From NCBI RefSeq assembly GCF_001044425.1, contig NZ_LFML01000015.1:38134-102133 (forward strand): 64,000 nucleotides of DNA. The letters run 5' to 3'. Shown one piece after another: positions 1-8,562 of this stretch (the stretch's first letter is position 1; each line of letters starts with the position of its first letter). The notes beneath the pieces are model-generated. The model was not told the DNA's origin and did no database searches. It saw only the letters and a list, made by a program, of their open reading frames with translations. The translations under genes and the position numbers were made by a program. This DNA is from Streptomyces roseus. GTDB lineage: Bacteria; Actinomycetota; Actinomycetes; Streptomycetales; Streptomycetaceae.

Positions 1-255
1 GACCGGAGCGCCTTCTCCGCCCTCCTCGCCCCGGACGCCACGATGTCCGACGACGGCTCGGACCGCGAGGTCGCCCAGTGGGCCGAGAAGGAGATCTGGT
101 CCGCGAACGGGCACATGGACGTCGTCAGCGAGTCCGACGGCGGCCTCGCCCTCGTCGTCGACTACCGCAACGACACCTGGGGCGAGATGCGCACCGCCTG
201 GCGGTTCGTCACCGACAGCGGCCGCGTCAGCCGTTTCGAGACCGGCCAGGCCTGA
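1..255 (+). CDS. NTF2-like/SnoaL-family protein, C-terminal part
   Basis: The frame is open from the first base to a TGA at 253-255, giving 84 residues, so the gene begins outside the window. The text reads like the second half of an NTF2-like (SnoaL) fold: a loop with DATMSDDGSDRE, then alternating beta strands (LALVVDYRNDTWGEMRTAW, RFVTDSG) and a final strand ending ETGQA. Such domains are small cone-shaped pockets used as enzymes or binding modules, and the fold alone does not give a function. An internal ATG at 43 exists but would remove part of the fold. Its last codons are included in a short direct repeat that continues past the stop. Confidence 0.6.
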   Translation, partial: DRSAFSALLAPDATMSDDGSDREVAQWAEKEIWSANGHMDVVSESDGGLALVVDYRNDTWGEMRTAWRFVTDSGRVSRFETGQA

Positions 256-303
256 GCAGCCGGACCTGAGGGGCCAGGCCTGAGCAGCCAGGCCCGAGCG
301 GCC
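244..303. repeat. 28-bp period direct repeat across a stop codon
   Basis: An exact 18-base unit at 244-261 recurs at 272-289, and a degenerate third copy follows to about 303. The first copy contains the last codons and TGA of the upstream gene, so the end of that gene has been locally duplicated into the intergenic region. This looks like slippage; no function is evident. Confidence 0.75.
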
Positions 304-384
304 GCCATCCGCACGCCCCATCCCGTACGGGTGAAAGCGCGCCCGGGCTCGTTCCAGCCCCCGCCGGGCCCCGTTGGACCGGTC

Positions 385-1011
385 ATGAAGCGCACCCGTA
401 CCGCCGCCATCGCCCTCGCCGCCGCGGCGGCGGCCCTCGCCCCCGCCCTCGGCCAGGCCGCCGCCACCGCCGCGGACGGCTCGTACCTCCAGGACCCGGC
501 CGGCGGCGAGAAGACGATGAAGTCGCAGTGGACCAAGGACGAGATGCACAAGGTGGAGGGGCAGTTCCGCTTCTACCCCGGCGTGCAGTACAAGATGGTG
601 ACCCGCCCCGGCCCCTCGGGCGCCCCCGACTACGAGCGGAAGGTCGCCGACCCCAAGACCCTCGCCTGGCAGCCCTCGTTCGACTTCGGCTGGGCGGTGT
701 CGGACTCGACGCTGGTGAAGAAGGCCGTGACCACGAAGGACGGCAAGCACCCGATCGTCGTGCACGCCGTGCTGCGCCGCGTCTCGGACCACGCCAAGGC
801 GGTCGAGGTGCACCAGGAGCTGGCGAACCGGCCGGCGACGGGGCGCGCCAAGGTCCCGGGCGGAAAGAGGATCGCCTGCGACACCGGTGAGTACGCGGTG
901 GAGTGGTCGCTCACGCGCTCGGGCTACGGCACGCTCACGGGAACGCTGCGCTGGGACTCCAGCTGTGAGCAGTACCGGACGGCGTTCTCGACGGAGAACG
1001 GCAAGGTCTGA
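385..1011 (+). CDS. Secreted protein of unknown function
   Basis: A 208-residue protein. The ATG at 385 is preferred because it begins a clear Sec signal peptide: MKRTRT, an Ala/Leu-rich core, and a likely cleavage after GQAAATAA near residue 30. An in-frame start at 331 would only prepend a Pro-rich stretch. The mature part has two cysteines (near IACDTGE and DSSCEQY), probably one disulfide in the extracytoplasmic space, and several Trp/Tyr-rich strands. I do not recognise a family; Streptomyces encode many such small exported proteins. It converges with the solute-binding protein gene across 214 bp of G-rich sequence in which I see no gene. Confidence 0.75.
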   Translation: MKRTRTAAIALAAAAAALAPALGQAAATAADGSYLQDPAGGEKTMKSQWTKDEMHKVEGQFRFYPGVQYKMVTRPGPSGAPDYERKVADPKTLAWQPSFDFGWAVSDSTLVKKAVTTKDGKHPIVVHAVLRRVSDHAKAVEVHQELANRPATGRAKVPGGKRIACDTGEYAVEWSLTRSGYGTLTGTLRWDSSCEQYRTAFSTENGKV

Positions 1012-1225
1012 CCCGGAGACGGGAAGCGGGCAAGGGCGGAGCAGGGGGGAAGGGCCGAGCAAGGGGGAAGGAGAGGGCCGGCCGCCCCGCGCACCTTGTG
1101 GGTGGTCGGCGGCGACTGGTCCGCGGCCTTGGATCAAGAGCCGTTGCGGCCATTCTGTCGCATGGGATGGGGTGCGGCAGGGTCGAAAGTCCTGTGTCGG
1201 ACGGGATGTTCGGCGTTCTTCACGG

Positions 1226-2512
1226 TCAGTGCTTCTTCTTGCCGGCCTCGTTCGCCGTGGCGGCGATCTCCTCCAGCACGGTCTTCGGATCGCCGTTCGG
1301 TTCCACGGCCCGCCCGATGCTGCGCTTGATCGTGTCGCTGACCGTCACCCACGAGGGGTCGTTCACCGGGTACAACTGCGCGCCGCGCAGGGCGGTCAGG
1401 AAGAACTGGTCGTTGCTGTCCAGGCCGGCGCCCGACGGGTTGCGGGAGGCCGAGACGGTCGACGGCAGCAGGTGGTACCGGCCCGCGAAGTCCGACAGCT
1501 TCTTGTCCTCGTAGATGAAGTCCAGGAACTTGCCGATCTCCGCGCGCTTGCCGTTCTGCTTGAACGCCATCATCCAGTCGGCGACGCCCACGGCCGGCGG
1601 ACTCTCCCCGGAGCCGAGGTTGTCCGCGACCGGCATGGCGGCGGTGCGCACGTCGATGCCCTTGGCCCGCGCCTCGTGGAGGAGCTGCGGGTAGCCGTTC
1701 AGCATGCCGACCTCGCCGCGCGTGAACGCGGCGAAGGCGTCGGCGCGGTTGAGCTGGGACGGCGGAACGGGCCCGGTCAGGCCTGGGCCGACCAGGTTGT
1801 CCTTGAGCCAGCGGAAGGTCTGGATGTTCTGGTCCGAGGCCAGGTTGTAGTTGCCGCTGCTGTCGGAGTAGCCGCCGCCGTTGCTGAGCTCCCAGATCAT
1901 CGCCTCGGCGTGCGCCTCCTCCGGACCCAGGGGGAGCGCGTACGGGTACTTGACGCCCTTGTCCTTGAGTGCCTTGGCGGCGGACTTCAGGTCGGACCAG
2001 GTCTTGGGCTCGCTGACGCCGGCCTGCTTGAAGAGGCCCTGGTTGTAGAAGAGGAGCCGGCTGCTCGCCACCCAGGGCAGGCCGTAGAGGGTGTTGCCGA
2101 CCGACCCGGCCTCGGCCAGCGGCTGGAGGAAGTTGGCCTCCGCGGTGACCGTGAGGAGTTCGTCCGCGGAATAGAGCTTGTCCTGCGCCGCGAAGTCCGA
2201 GTAGGAGCCCATGAGGGCCATGTCCGGCGCATTGCCGGCCTTGACCATGCGGGAGACCTCGCGGTCGATGTCCGCCCAGGGCAGGAGTTGGACCTGCACC
2301 TTGATGCCGGGGTTGGCGCTGGTGAAATCCGCCGTCACCTTGTCCCAGAAGGCTTTGGAACTGGTGGCCTGGCTGTCCCCGTATTCCGCGGCGACCAGAC
2401 GGAGCGTACCGCTGTCACCTGCGCTGTTGCCCGTATCGCCGCATCCCGACAGCGGGAGCAGCAGACCGAGCGCGACCGCGGCCGCACGCGGGCCGAAGAT
2501 TCTTCGTTGCAC
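1226..2512 (-). CDS. Extracellular solute-binding lipoprotein (ABC sugar uptake)
   Basis: A 428-residue family 1 solute-binding protein. The N-terminus MQRRIFGPR, a hydrophobic stretch and the lipobox LSGC (Cys at about 24) predict a lipoprotein tethered outside the membrane. The body has the usual features: SANPGIKVQVQLLPW near residue 70, GNAPDMALM, LYGLPW, and a late segment where the helper motif GEVGMLNGYP sits. By family it captures a sugar or oligosaccharide and passes it to an ABC permease. No permease, ATPase or LacI/ROK regulator lies next to it, so it probably works with components encoded elsewhere. The substrate cannot be read from the sequence. Confidence 0.9.
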   Translation of the reverse strand: MQRRIFGPRAAAVALGLLLPLSGCGDTGNSAGDSGTLRLVAAEYGDSQATSSKAFWDKVTADFTSANPGIKVQVQLLPWADIDREVSRMVKAGNAPDMALMGSYSDFAAQDKLYSADELLTVTAEANFLQPLAEAGSVGNTLYGLPWVASSRLLFYNQGLFKQAGVSEPKTWSDLKSAAKALKDKGVKYPYALPLGPEEAHAEAMIWELSNGGGYSDSSGNYNLASDQNIQTFRWLKDNLVGPGLTGPVPPSQLNRADAFAAFTRGEVGMLNGYPQLLHEARAKGIDVRTAAMPVADNLGSGESPPAVGVADWMMAFKQNGKRAEIGKFLDFIYEDKKLSDFAGRYHLLPSTVSASRNPSGAGLDSNDQFFLTALRGAQLYPVNDPSWVTVSDTIKRSIGRAVEPNGDPKTVLEEIAATANEAGKKKH

Positions 2513-2848
2513 GGGTGTATTCCCCTGAATTTCTTTTGAGTCCCGTTACTACTTATGAGTTGCTCCGGGCTGGGGTGTCCGTCCGTGGCCCGTTGGCCGG
2601 AATTCTCTCCTGTGCGGGTGCGGTTGATTCCATGGGGGCGGAACTTGTGGTCAATGCTCCAAGTGCGGCTTTTCCGGCTGGTGTTTTTCGATATGTGATC
2701 AACGAATCGGACGCGCGTAGACATGCCGAATCGCCCGATTCCGGCCCCTTGGGGCGCCGGAGCGGGTGAGAGGTCCGGATCAGGTCAGAGGGTCGGCCGG
2801 AGCCGGCGCGGGCCCGTCGGCCGCAGCCCGCTGGCCGCTCCCGTGTCC
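2513..2848. other. Intergenic region upstream of the solute-binding gene
   Basis: 336 bp without a convincing gene. It is noticeably less GC-rich than its surroundings between about 2520 and 2720, as expected for a promoter region. On the minus strand a TTGACC hexamer lies at 2649-2654, but no good TANNNT partner sits at the proper distance, so the promoter of the solute-binding gene is not pinned down. Short open frames here lack Streptomyces codon bias. Confidence 0.5.
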
Positions 2849-3466
2849 TCAGTCGGCGAAGTCGCCCGCGTACGGGTCGGGCTCGCCCGTCTCCGGGTTG
2901 CGGCCCTCCTGCCAGCGCCGCTGGGCCTTGCGCCAGTGCACGAAGCTGAGGTGCCCGCCGTCCCAGAAGGTGATGCTGACCGGGCTCACGTCGAACTCGT
3001 CGGAGCAGAGCCGGTACAGGAACTCCGCCATGCCGTACGGGTACACGGCGAAGGCGTCGGCGGTGTGCCGGCCGACCACCAGCACGGGCCAGCGGTCCGG
3101 ATCGGGGTCGGTCGTGAGCCAGCAGAGGATGTCGGAGCCGCCCGTGACACCCCACGCGATGATCGCCTCGGGGTCGACGCCGAAGGCGGCCCGGCCGCCC
3201 TCCGCCTCCCACAGCTGGCGGGCGTTGGCGGTCTCCTCGGCCATCTCGGCCGGGTCCCACTGGAGGCCGGGCTTGGGGAGCGGGAGGAGGATGCTGGCCT
3301 CGCCGTTGATGGAGCCGGCGCCGAAGCGGCCCATGAAGGCGACGAAATCGGCCGGGAACCGGGTGCGCCAGGTGGCCTCGACCGCCGGCCAGTCGATGTC
3401 CTCGTCGGCGCCGTGCGTCGCCGGCATGATCTGCTCCAGCGCCTTGATCCGCGCGTTCTCCGTCAT
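2849..3466 (-). CDS. SMI1/KNR4 family protein
   Basis: A 205-residue cytoplasmic protein. Family features are the early IDWPAVEATWRTRFPADF segment, the FMGRFGAGSINGEASILLP block, a central GGSDILCWLT and the YPYGMAEFLYRL helix. SMI1/KNR4 (SUKH) domains in bacteria often act as immunity proteins against contact-dependent or polymorphic toxins, but many are stand-alone genes of unknown role. No toxin gene is adjacent, so an immunity role is only a possibility. The ATG at 3466 follows a GGGGAG ribosome-binding site six bases upstream (minus strand). Confidence 0.8.
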   Translation of the reverse strand: MTENARIKALEQIMPATHGADEDIDWPAVEATWRTRFPADFVAFMGRFGAGSINGEASILLPLPKPGLQWDPAEMAEETANARQLWEAEGGRAAFGVDPEAIIAWGVTGGSDILCWLTTDPDPDRWPVLVVGRHTADAFAVYPYGMAEFLYRLCSDEFDVSPVSITFWDGGHLSFVHWRKAQRRWQEGRNPETGEPDPYAGDFAD

Positions 3467-3569
3467 GCCGCTCCCCTGAGACCCCAGCTCAACCGCCCCA
3501 ACCTACCGCCGTCCCCGCGCGGAGCCTAGGCGGTGCCCCCCGGACCATGGCGGGCCGGGCCACCGCTCG

Positions 3570-3591
3570 CCCCCCGGCGGCGGCCGGGGGG
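3570..3591. terminator. GC hairpin after DUF192 gene
   Basis: CCCCCCGG at 3570-3577 pairs with CCGGGGGG at 3584-3591 across a six-base loop, immediately beyond the minus-strand stop at 3598. Confidence 0.6.
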
Positions 3592-3597
3592 GGCGGG

Positions 3598-3966
3598 TCA
3601 GTGCGTCGGTCCGGCCGTCCGGTCCTCGACGGACAGCAGGGCCCCGACCCGCAGCCCCCAGGCCGCCATCGCGCCCGCCTCGGCCTCCAGGACGTGCCGG
3701 GAGCGGAGCCGGGGCAGGCCGAGGCGGTTCGGCGCCATGGTGGTCAGGGCGATGACGCGCAGGCGGCGGTCGAGGTACGCCACGTCGATCGCGAACCGCA
3801 TCCGGAACGTGTGCACGCTCCCGGCCGGGGTCAGGAGCAGGGCCGCGCCGGGGATGCCGTCGCGGCCGAGGAGCCCGCGGGTGCGGGCGCGGTAGGAGTC
3901 CGCGATCTCCAGGGGAACCGCAGGCAGGTCCGGCCCGAGCCGGAGGAGGCCTTCTCTGGTGGTCAT
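3598..3966 (-). CDS. DUF192 family protein
   Basis: A 122-residue protein of the DUF192 family, recognised from ADSYRARTRGLLGRD, the GSVHTFRMRFAIDVAYLD core and the late HVLEAEAGAMAAWGL. Family members are usually small beta proteins of about 110-150 residues, often exported in other bacteria; here there is no signal peptide. Function is not established. It is transcribed divergently from a prepilin peptidase, and both starts lie six bases after a TANNNT hexamer, which suggests leaderless messages. In Actinobacteria DUF192 genes often accompany pilus/secretion genes, so a link with the neighbour is plausible but unproven. Confidence 0.85.
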   Translation of the reverse strand: MTTREGLLRLGPDLPAVPLEIADSYRARTRGLLGRDGIPGAALLLTPAGSVHTFRMRFAIDVAYLDRRLRVIALTTMAPNRLGLPRLRSRHVLEAEAGAMAAWGLRVGALLSVEDRTAGPTH

Positions 3967-3972
3967 GGCGGC

Positions 3973-4030
3973 AGGGTAGGGGCGGTTGGGCCCCCGGGCC
4001 CATGCGGGCGGCGGAGTCCGCCCCTACCGT
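3973..4030. promoter_or_regulatory. Divergent leaderless promoters
   Basis: On the minus strand TACCCT (3973-3978) lies six bases before the DUF192 ATG at 3966. On the plus strand TACCGT (4025-4030) lies six bases before the ATG at 4037. Both match the -10 spacing typical of leaderless actinobacterial transcripts, so transcription should start at or within a base or two of each ATG. Confidence 0.65.
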
Positions 4031-4036
4031 CGGCGG

Positions 4037-4777
4037 ATGGGCCTCATCGTGATCACCGCCGCGGCGGTCGCCTACGGCGTGGCCGCGGGGCTGCTGCTGC
4101 CGCGGGCGGCGTACCGGCTGTCGGTCGCACCGGACGCCCCGTGGCGCGACCGCTGCCCCGAGGGCCACCCCATCCCCGGCTGGCTGGGCCTATCCCGCTG
4201 CCAGGCCGGGGGGCCCGGCTCCGCCGCCCACCGCTACGGTGCGGGCCCCGCGTGGACCGCCGCCCTCGCCGGAGCGCTGTGCGGGGTCCTGGGGGGAGTG
4301 CTCGGGGGGCGGCCCGAAGCGGTCGTGTTCGTCGCCGCGGCTCCGGTACTGCTCCTGCTGGGCCTCGTGGACCTGGCCGTACAGCGGCTGCCCGACGTGC
4401 TGACCCTGCCGCTCGCCGCGGCCCTCGCCCTCGGGCTCGGGGGAGCGGCGCAGCTGCCGGGCGCCGCGGGGTCCTGGACCGATGCGCTGGCCGGCGGGGG
4501 CGTGCTCGCCGGGGCGTACCTCGTGCTCTTCCTCATCAACCCCGCCGGGATGGGCTTCGGCGACGTCAAGCTCGCGCTCGCCCTCGGGGTCACTCTTGGG
4601 TGGTACGGCTGGGGGGTATGGGCCGCCGGAGCCTTCCTCGGGTTCCTCTACGGCGCCCTGTACGGGCTCGGCCTTGTGCTGCGGGGCTCCGCAGGCCGCC
4701 GTACGACGTTCCCGTTCGGCCCCTTCATGGCCGCCGGAGCACTCACCGGAGTGCTGCTGGGCGGTTTCGGAGCGTAA
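4037..4777 (+). CDS. A24 family prepilin peptidase
   Basis: A 246-residue polytopic membrane protein. The catalytic pair of aspartates of the aspartic prepilin peptidases is visible: the first in LLGLVDLAVQRLPDVLTLPL (about residue 112) and the second in the GxGD motif of MGFGDVKLALALG (about residue 175). Several Ala/Leu/Gly-rich helices surround them. A cytoplasmic loop with two cysteines (RCPEGHPIPGWLGLSRC) resembles the vestigial zinc loop of longer TadV/PilD enzymes, but no methyltransferase domain is complete. It would cleave leader peptides of type IV/Tad pilins at the inner membrane face. No pilin genes are adjacent. Confidence 0.9.
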   Translation: MGLIVITAAAVAYGVAAGLLLPRAAYRLSVAPDAPWRDRCPEGHPIPGWLGLSRCQAGGPGSAAHRYGAGPAWTAALAGALCGVLGGVLGGRPEAVVFVAAAPVLLLLGLVDLAVQRLPDVLTLPLAAALALGLGGAAQLPGAAGSWTDALAGGGVLAGAYLVLFLINPAGMGFGDVKLALALGVTLGWYGWGVWAAGAFLGFLYGALYGLGLVLRGSAGRRTTFPFGPFMAAGALTGVLLGGFGA

Positions 4778-4908
4778 TCATCTTGCGCCGATGCACGCAT
4801 CAGGCTTTACGAAGGGTTATGGTGGAACCCCCCCCTCGGGCCGGTCCGTATCCCCCCCACGGACCGGCCCGTTTTCTGTCTCCACCACCCCACACCTCAA
4901 AGCGCAGG

Positions 4909-5946
4909 TCAGCCGCGCTGCGCCCAGATGTTCGTGCCGGGGGTGGACACCGCGAAGGAGTCGATCTCCTTCAACTCCTCCTCGGAGAGCGGCGCACCGC
5001 CGAGCGCGGCCACGTTCTGCTCCAGCTGGGAGACGCTCGAAGCGCCGATCAGCGCCGAGGTCATCCGCTCGTCCCGGAGCACCCACTTCAGCGCCAGCTG
5101 CGCCAGCGACTGCCCGCGGCGCGCGGCGATCTCGTTCAGACCGCTCAGGCGGCGGACCACGTCCGGCGACAGCAGGTCGGGGTTGAGCGACTTGCCCGCG
5201 GCCGCGCGGGAGTCCTCCGGGATGCCCTTCAGGTACTTGCCGGTCAGAAGGCCCTGCGCGAGCGGCGCGAAGGAGATGCAGCCCATGCCGGCCTCCTCCA
5301 GGGTGTCCAGCAGCCCGTCCTCCTCCGTCCAGCGGTTGATCATGGAGTAGGAGGGCTGGTGGATGAGCGGGCGGATGCCCATCTCGCGCAGGATCCGCGC
5401 GGCCTCGGCCGTCTGGGCGGCCGTGTAGGAGGACACGCCCACGTACAGCGCCTTGCCCTGCCGGACCGCGGACGCGAGCGCGCCCATGGTCTCCTCCAGC
5501 GGGGTCTCCGGGTCGAAGCGGTGCGAGTAGAAGATGTCGACGTAGTCCACGCCCATCCGCTTCAGCGAGGCGTCGAGCGAGCTGAGCAGGTACTTGCGGC
5601 TGCCCCATTCGCCGTAGGGGCCCTCGTGCATGAAGTAGCCGGCCTTGGTGGAGAGGACCAGCTGGTCGCGGTAGGGAGCGAAGTCCTGCGCGAAGATCTT
5701 CCCGAAGTTGAGCTCGGCCGAGCCGGGGGGCGGGCCGTAGTTGTTCGCCAGGTCGAAGTGGGTGACGCCGAGGTCGAAGGCCCGGCGGAGGATCGCCCGC
5801 TGGGACTCCAGGGACTTGTCGTCGCCGAAGTTGTGCCAGAGGCCGAGGGAGATGGCGGGGAGCTTGAGGCCGCTGCGGCCGGTGCGCCGGTACTCCATGG
5901 AGTCGTAGCGCGAGGGCTCTGCCCGATAGGGATTGTTATCAGTCAC
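4909..5946 (-). CDS. Aldo/keto reductase (YghZ-type)
   Basis: A 345-residue soluble NADPH-dependent oxidoreductase. The GTG at 5946 is chosen because GGGAGGA precedes it by six bases. Family signatures are MEYRRTGRSGLKLPAISLGL, the FDLANNYGPPPGSAE segment with the catalytic Asp and Tyr, STKAGY with the catalytic Lys, the SHRFDPETPLEETM block with the His, and the cofactor-site segment SALIGASSVSQLEQN. The N-terminal NNYGPPPGSAE resembles the YghZ (L-glyceraldehyde-3-phosphate reductase) branch, which detoxifies aldehydes such as methylglyoxal. It stands alone, divergent from the prenyltransferase gene. Confidence 0.9.
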   Translation of the reverse strand: MTDNNPYRAEPSRYDSMEYRRTGRSGLKLPAISLGLWHNFGDDKSLESQRAILRRAFDLGVTHFDLANNYGPPPGSAELNFGKIFAQDFAPYRDQLVLSTKAGYFMHEGPYGEWGSRKYLLSSLDASLKRMGVDYVDIFYSHRFDPETPLEETMGALASAVRQGKALYVGVSSYTAAQTAEAARILREMGIRPLIHQPSYSMINRWTEEDGLLDTLEEAGMGCISFAPLAQGLLTGKYLKGIPEDSRAAAGKSLNPDLLSPDVVRRLSGLNEIAARRGQSLAQLALKWVLRDERMTSALIGASSVSQLEQNVAALGGAPLSEEELKEIDSFAVSTPGTNIWAQRG

Positions 5947-6075
5947 GTTGTCCTCCCTATCACGGACTTGTGACAGACCGAGTTGGGTACCCGATCCCGC
6001 CGCGCAGTAATGTGGCGGACTCGGGGGTGGGACCGCAATTCGCACGGGGGCATTGCACGGAGGGGCTGGAAGATC

Positions 6076-6837
6076 GTGAAGCTGCGCGACCTGGTGTACA
6101 GGCTCTACGCACGCCGGGTGGAAGGCCGCCTCGACCATGACGCGTCGCCCAAGCACATCGGCGTGATCCTGGACGGGAACAGGCGCTGGGCGAGGGCGTC
6201 CGGAGGCACGACGGAACAGGGCCACCAGGCGGGGGCCGACAAGATCTCCGAGATGCTGGGCTGGTGCACCGAGACGGACGTCGAGGTCGTCACCCTGTGG
6301 ATGCTCTCCACGGACAACCTGGACCGGCCGGAGGTCGAGCTCCGCCCGCTGCTCAACATCATCGAGAACACCGTCCGGGGCCTGGCCGCGGACGGCCGCT
6401 GGCGCGTCCACCACGTGGGCAACCTCGACATCCTCCCCGCGCAGACCCAGTCCGTGCTCAAGGAGGCCGAGCAGGCCACCCACGACGTGGACGGGATACT
6501 GGTCAACGTCGCCGTCGGCTACGGCGGCCGCCAGGAGATCGCCGACGCGGTCCGCTCGCTGCTGCTGGAGCACGCGGAGAAGGGCACCTCCTTCGAGGAA
6601 CTCGCCGAGATCCTCGACATCGACCACATCGCCGAGCACCTCTACACGCGCGGCCAGCCCGACCCGGACCTCGTGATCCGCACCAGCGGCGAGCAGCGGC
6701 TGTCCGGATTCATGCTGTGGCAGAGCGCGCATTCGGAGTACTACTTCTGCGAGGTCTTCTGGCCGGCCTTCCGCAAGGTCGACTTCCTGCGGGCCCTGCG
6801 CGACTACGCCGCCCGCCACCGGCGCTACGGAGCCTGA
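6076..6837 (+). CDS. uppS: Isoprenyl transferase (cis-prenyltransferase)
   Basis: A 253-residue member of the UppS family, which condenses isopentenyl diphosphate onto farnesyl or geranylgeranyl diphosphate to make polyprenyl carriers for cell-wall synthesis. The diagnostic motifs are HIGVILDGNRRWAR with the catalytic Asp near residue 29, and the C-terminal PDLVIRTSGEQRLSGFMLWQ followed by SEYYF. The GTG at 6076 is preferred; an upstream in-frame ATG at 5983 would add a non-conserved stretch. Streptomyces carry more than one cis-prenyltransferase, so whether this is the main undecaprenyl synthase or a paralogue of different chain length cannot be read off. Confidence 0.9.
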   Translation: MKLRDLVYRLYARRVEGRLDHDASPKHIGVILDGNRRWARASGGTTEQGHQAGADKISEMLGWCTETDVEVVTLWMLSTDNLDRPEVELRPLLNIIENTVRGLAADGRWRVHHVGNLDILPAQTQSVLKEAEQATHDVDGILVNVAVGYGGRQEIADAVRSLLLEHAEKGTSFEELAEILDIDHIAEHLYTRGQPDPDLVIRTSGEQRLSGFMLWQSAHSEYYFCEVFWPAFRKVDFLRALRDYAARHRRYGA

Positions 6838-7164
6838 CGGCCGGGCGGGCTGACGCCCCCTCGGCCCCGCCCGCCACCTCCACCCCTCCCGCAGGGCCTT
6901 CACCTGGGATTCACCGAGCGTCCGTCATATGCCATGGCATGGCCGGGCCTGATCGGGGAATATCCCTTTCAGGTCGACGCCCGATCCACGGGTGTCGAGT
7001 CTCAGCGGGCGACATGGGGTCGTCCGCCCGGGAGGCCCTTTGCACCAGGACGCACGTGCGGTTCGCACGGACGGAGTGGGAGGGCCGGAAATCGGCCCCG
7101 CAGGGGTGCCGATGACCGGTCCGGTCTTCATGGCCCGACCTCTTCCGAGGGGGTACGTCCTTCC
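6838..7164. other. Intergenic region upstream of phoH
   Basis: 327 bp with no supported gene. Just after the prenyltransferase there are GC-rich inverted stretches (GGGCGGGC/GCCCCGCCC) that may terminate transcription. A perfect 12-bp palindrome ATGCCATGGCAT lies at 6929-6940. Closer to the next gene, GAGGGGG at 7147-7153 is the best ribosome-binding candidate for the GTG at 7165. Confidence 0.5.
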
Positions 7165-8481
7165 GTGGTGACCAGCACAAAGCGCCGCCTGCCCGACAGG
7201 CGGACCTACGTCCTCGACACCAGCGTCCTGCTGGCAGACCCCAACGCGATCACGCGCTTCGACGAGCACGAGGTCGTGCTCCCGATCGTGGTGATCACCG
7301 AGCTGGAGGCAAAGAGGCACCATCCCGAACTCGGCTACTTCGCGCGTCAGGCCCTGCGCCTGCTCGACGACTTCCGGGTTCGCTACGGTCGCCTCGACGC
7401 CCCCATCCCGTTGGGCGATATCGGCGGCACCCTCCGTGTCGAGCTCAACCACTCCGACCCCGGCGTCCTGCCCGCCGGCTTCCGGTTGGGGGACAACGAC
7501 TCGCGGATCCTCGCGGTCGCCCGCAATCTCCAGGCCGAGGGCTACGACGTCACGGTCGTCTCGAAGGATCTCCCGCTGCGCATCAAGGCCTCCTCCGTGG
7601 GGCTGCTCGCCGAGGAGTACCGGGCGGAGCTCGCGATCACCGATGCCGGCTGGACCGGCATGAGCGAGCTGGCGCTGTCCGGAGAGCAGATCGACCTGCT
7701 CTACTCGGAGGAGCGGCTGTACGTACCGGAGGCCGCCGAACTGCCCGTGCACACCGGACTGGTCCTCCAGTCCGAGCGGGGCAAGGCCCTGGGCCGGGTC
7801 ACGCCGGACGGCAACGTCAGGCTCGTACGGGGCGACCGCGAGGCCTTCGGACTGCACGGCCGCAGCGCCGAGCAGCGCATCGCCCTGGACCTCCTGCTCG
7901 ACCCGGAGATCGGCATCATCTCCATGGGCGGCCGGGCCGGCACCGGAAAGTCGGCGCTGGCACTGTGCGCGGGCCTGGAGGCGGTGCTGGAGCGCAGGCA
8001 GCACCAGAAGGTGATGGTCTTCCGGCCGCTGTACGCGGTGGGCGGCCAGGACCTCGGCTACCTGCCCGGCGACGCCAACGAGAAGATGAGCCCCTGGGCG
8101 CAGGCGGTCTTCGACACCCTCTCGGCGGTGGCCGGGCGCGAGGTCATCGAGGAGGTGCTGAACCGCGGGATGCTGGAGGTCCTGCCGCTCACGCACATCC
8201 GCGGGCGCTCGCTGCACGACGCCTTCGTGATCGTGGACGAGGCGCAGTCGCTGGAGCGCAATGTCCTTCTGACCGTTCTGTCCCGGATCGGTGCGAATTC
8301 GCGGGTCGTTCTGACCCACGATGTCGCCCAGCGGGACAACCTGCGGGTCGGCCGGTACGACGGAGTGGTCGCCGTCGTTGAGAAGCTGAAGGGGCATCCG
8401 CTCTTCGCGCACGTCACGCTCAACCGCTCCGAGCGCTCCCCGATCGCCGCGCTGGTGACCGAGATGCTGGAGTCGCTGTAG
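7165..8481 (+). CDS. PIN-PhoH fusion ATPase
   Basis: A 438-residue protein with two domains. Residues about 12-150 form a PIN-type nuclease domain ([33 protein letters not shown]) with the acidic residues that bind metal. Residues about 240-435 are a PhoH ATPase with Walker [14 protein letters not shown] and Walker [13 protein letters not shown]-PhoH proteins are described as RNA helicase/ribonucleases related to toxin-antitoxin systems; the single-chain form is widespread and chromosomal in Actinobacteria. Tandem GTG codons at 7165 and 7168 are equally possible starts. A hairpin terminator follows at 8524. Confidence 0.9.
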   Translation: MVTSTKRRLPDRRTYVLDTSVLLADPNAITRFDEHEVVLPIVVITELEAKRHHPELGYFARQALRLLDDFRVRYGRLDAPIPLGDIGGTLRVELNHSDPGVLPAGFRLGDNDSRILAVARNLQAEGYDVTVVSKDLPLRIKASSVGLLAEEYRAELAITDAGWTGMSELALSGEQIDLLYSEERLYVPEAAELPVHTGLVLQSERGKALGRVTPDGNVRLVRGDREAFGLHGRSAEQRIALDLLLDPEIGIISMGGRAGTGKSALALCAGLEAVLERRQHQKVMVFRPLYAVGGQDLGYLPGDANEKMSPWAQAVFDTLSAVAGREVIEEVLNRGMLEVLPLTHIRGRSLHDAFVIVDEAQSLERNVLLTVLSRIGANSRVVLTHDVAQRDNLRVGRYDGVVAVVEKLKGHPLFAHVTLNRSERSPIAALVTEMLESL

Positions 8482-8523
8482 GCCGCGACGGGGCAAAAAC
8501 CCCATAGCGGGTAAGTGAGTTGG

Positions 8524-8562
8524 CGCCGCCCGGCAAAGGCACGAGAGCCTAGCCGGGCGGCG
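8524..8562 (+). terminator. Hairpin terminator after phoH
   Basis: CGCCGCCCGGC at 8524-8534 pairs with GCCGGGCGGCG at 8552-8562; the 17-base loop contains an inner AGGC/GCCT pairing. It lies 43 bp after the stop. Confidence 0.75.

Noticed and set aside
887..2539. 550-residue plus-strand open frame
   Set aside because: It runs antisense to the solute-binding protein gene, is Arg/Val/Gly-rich and has no domain. It is a by-product of high GC codon bias.
2515..2769. 84-residue plus-strand open frame
   Set aside because: It lies in a lower-GC intergenic region with poor third-position GC and no conserved features.
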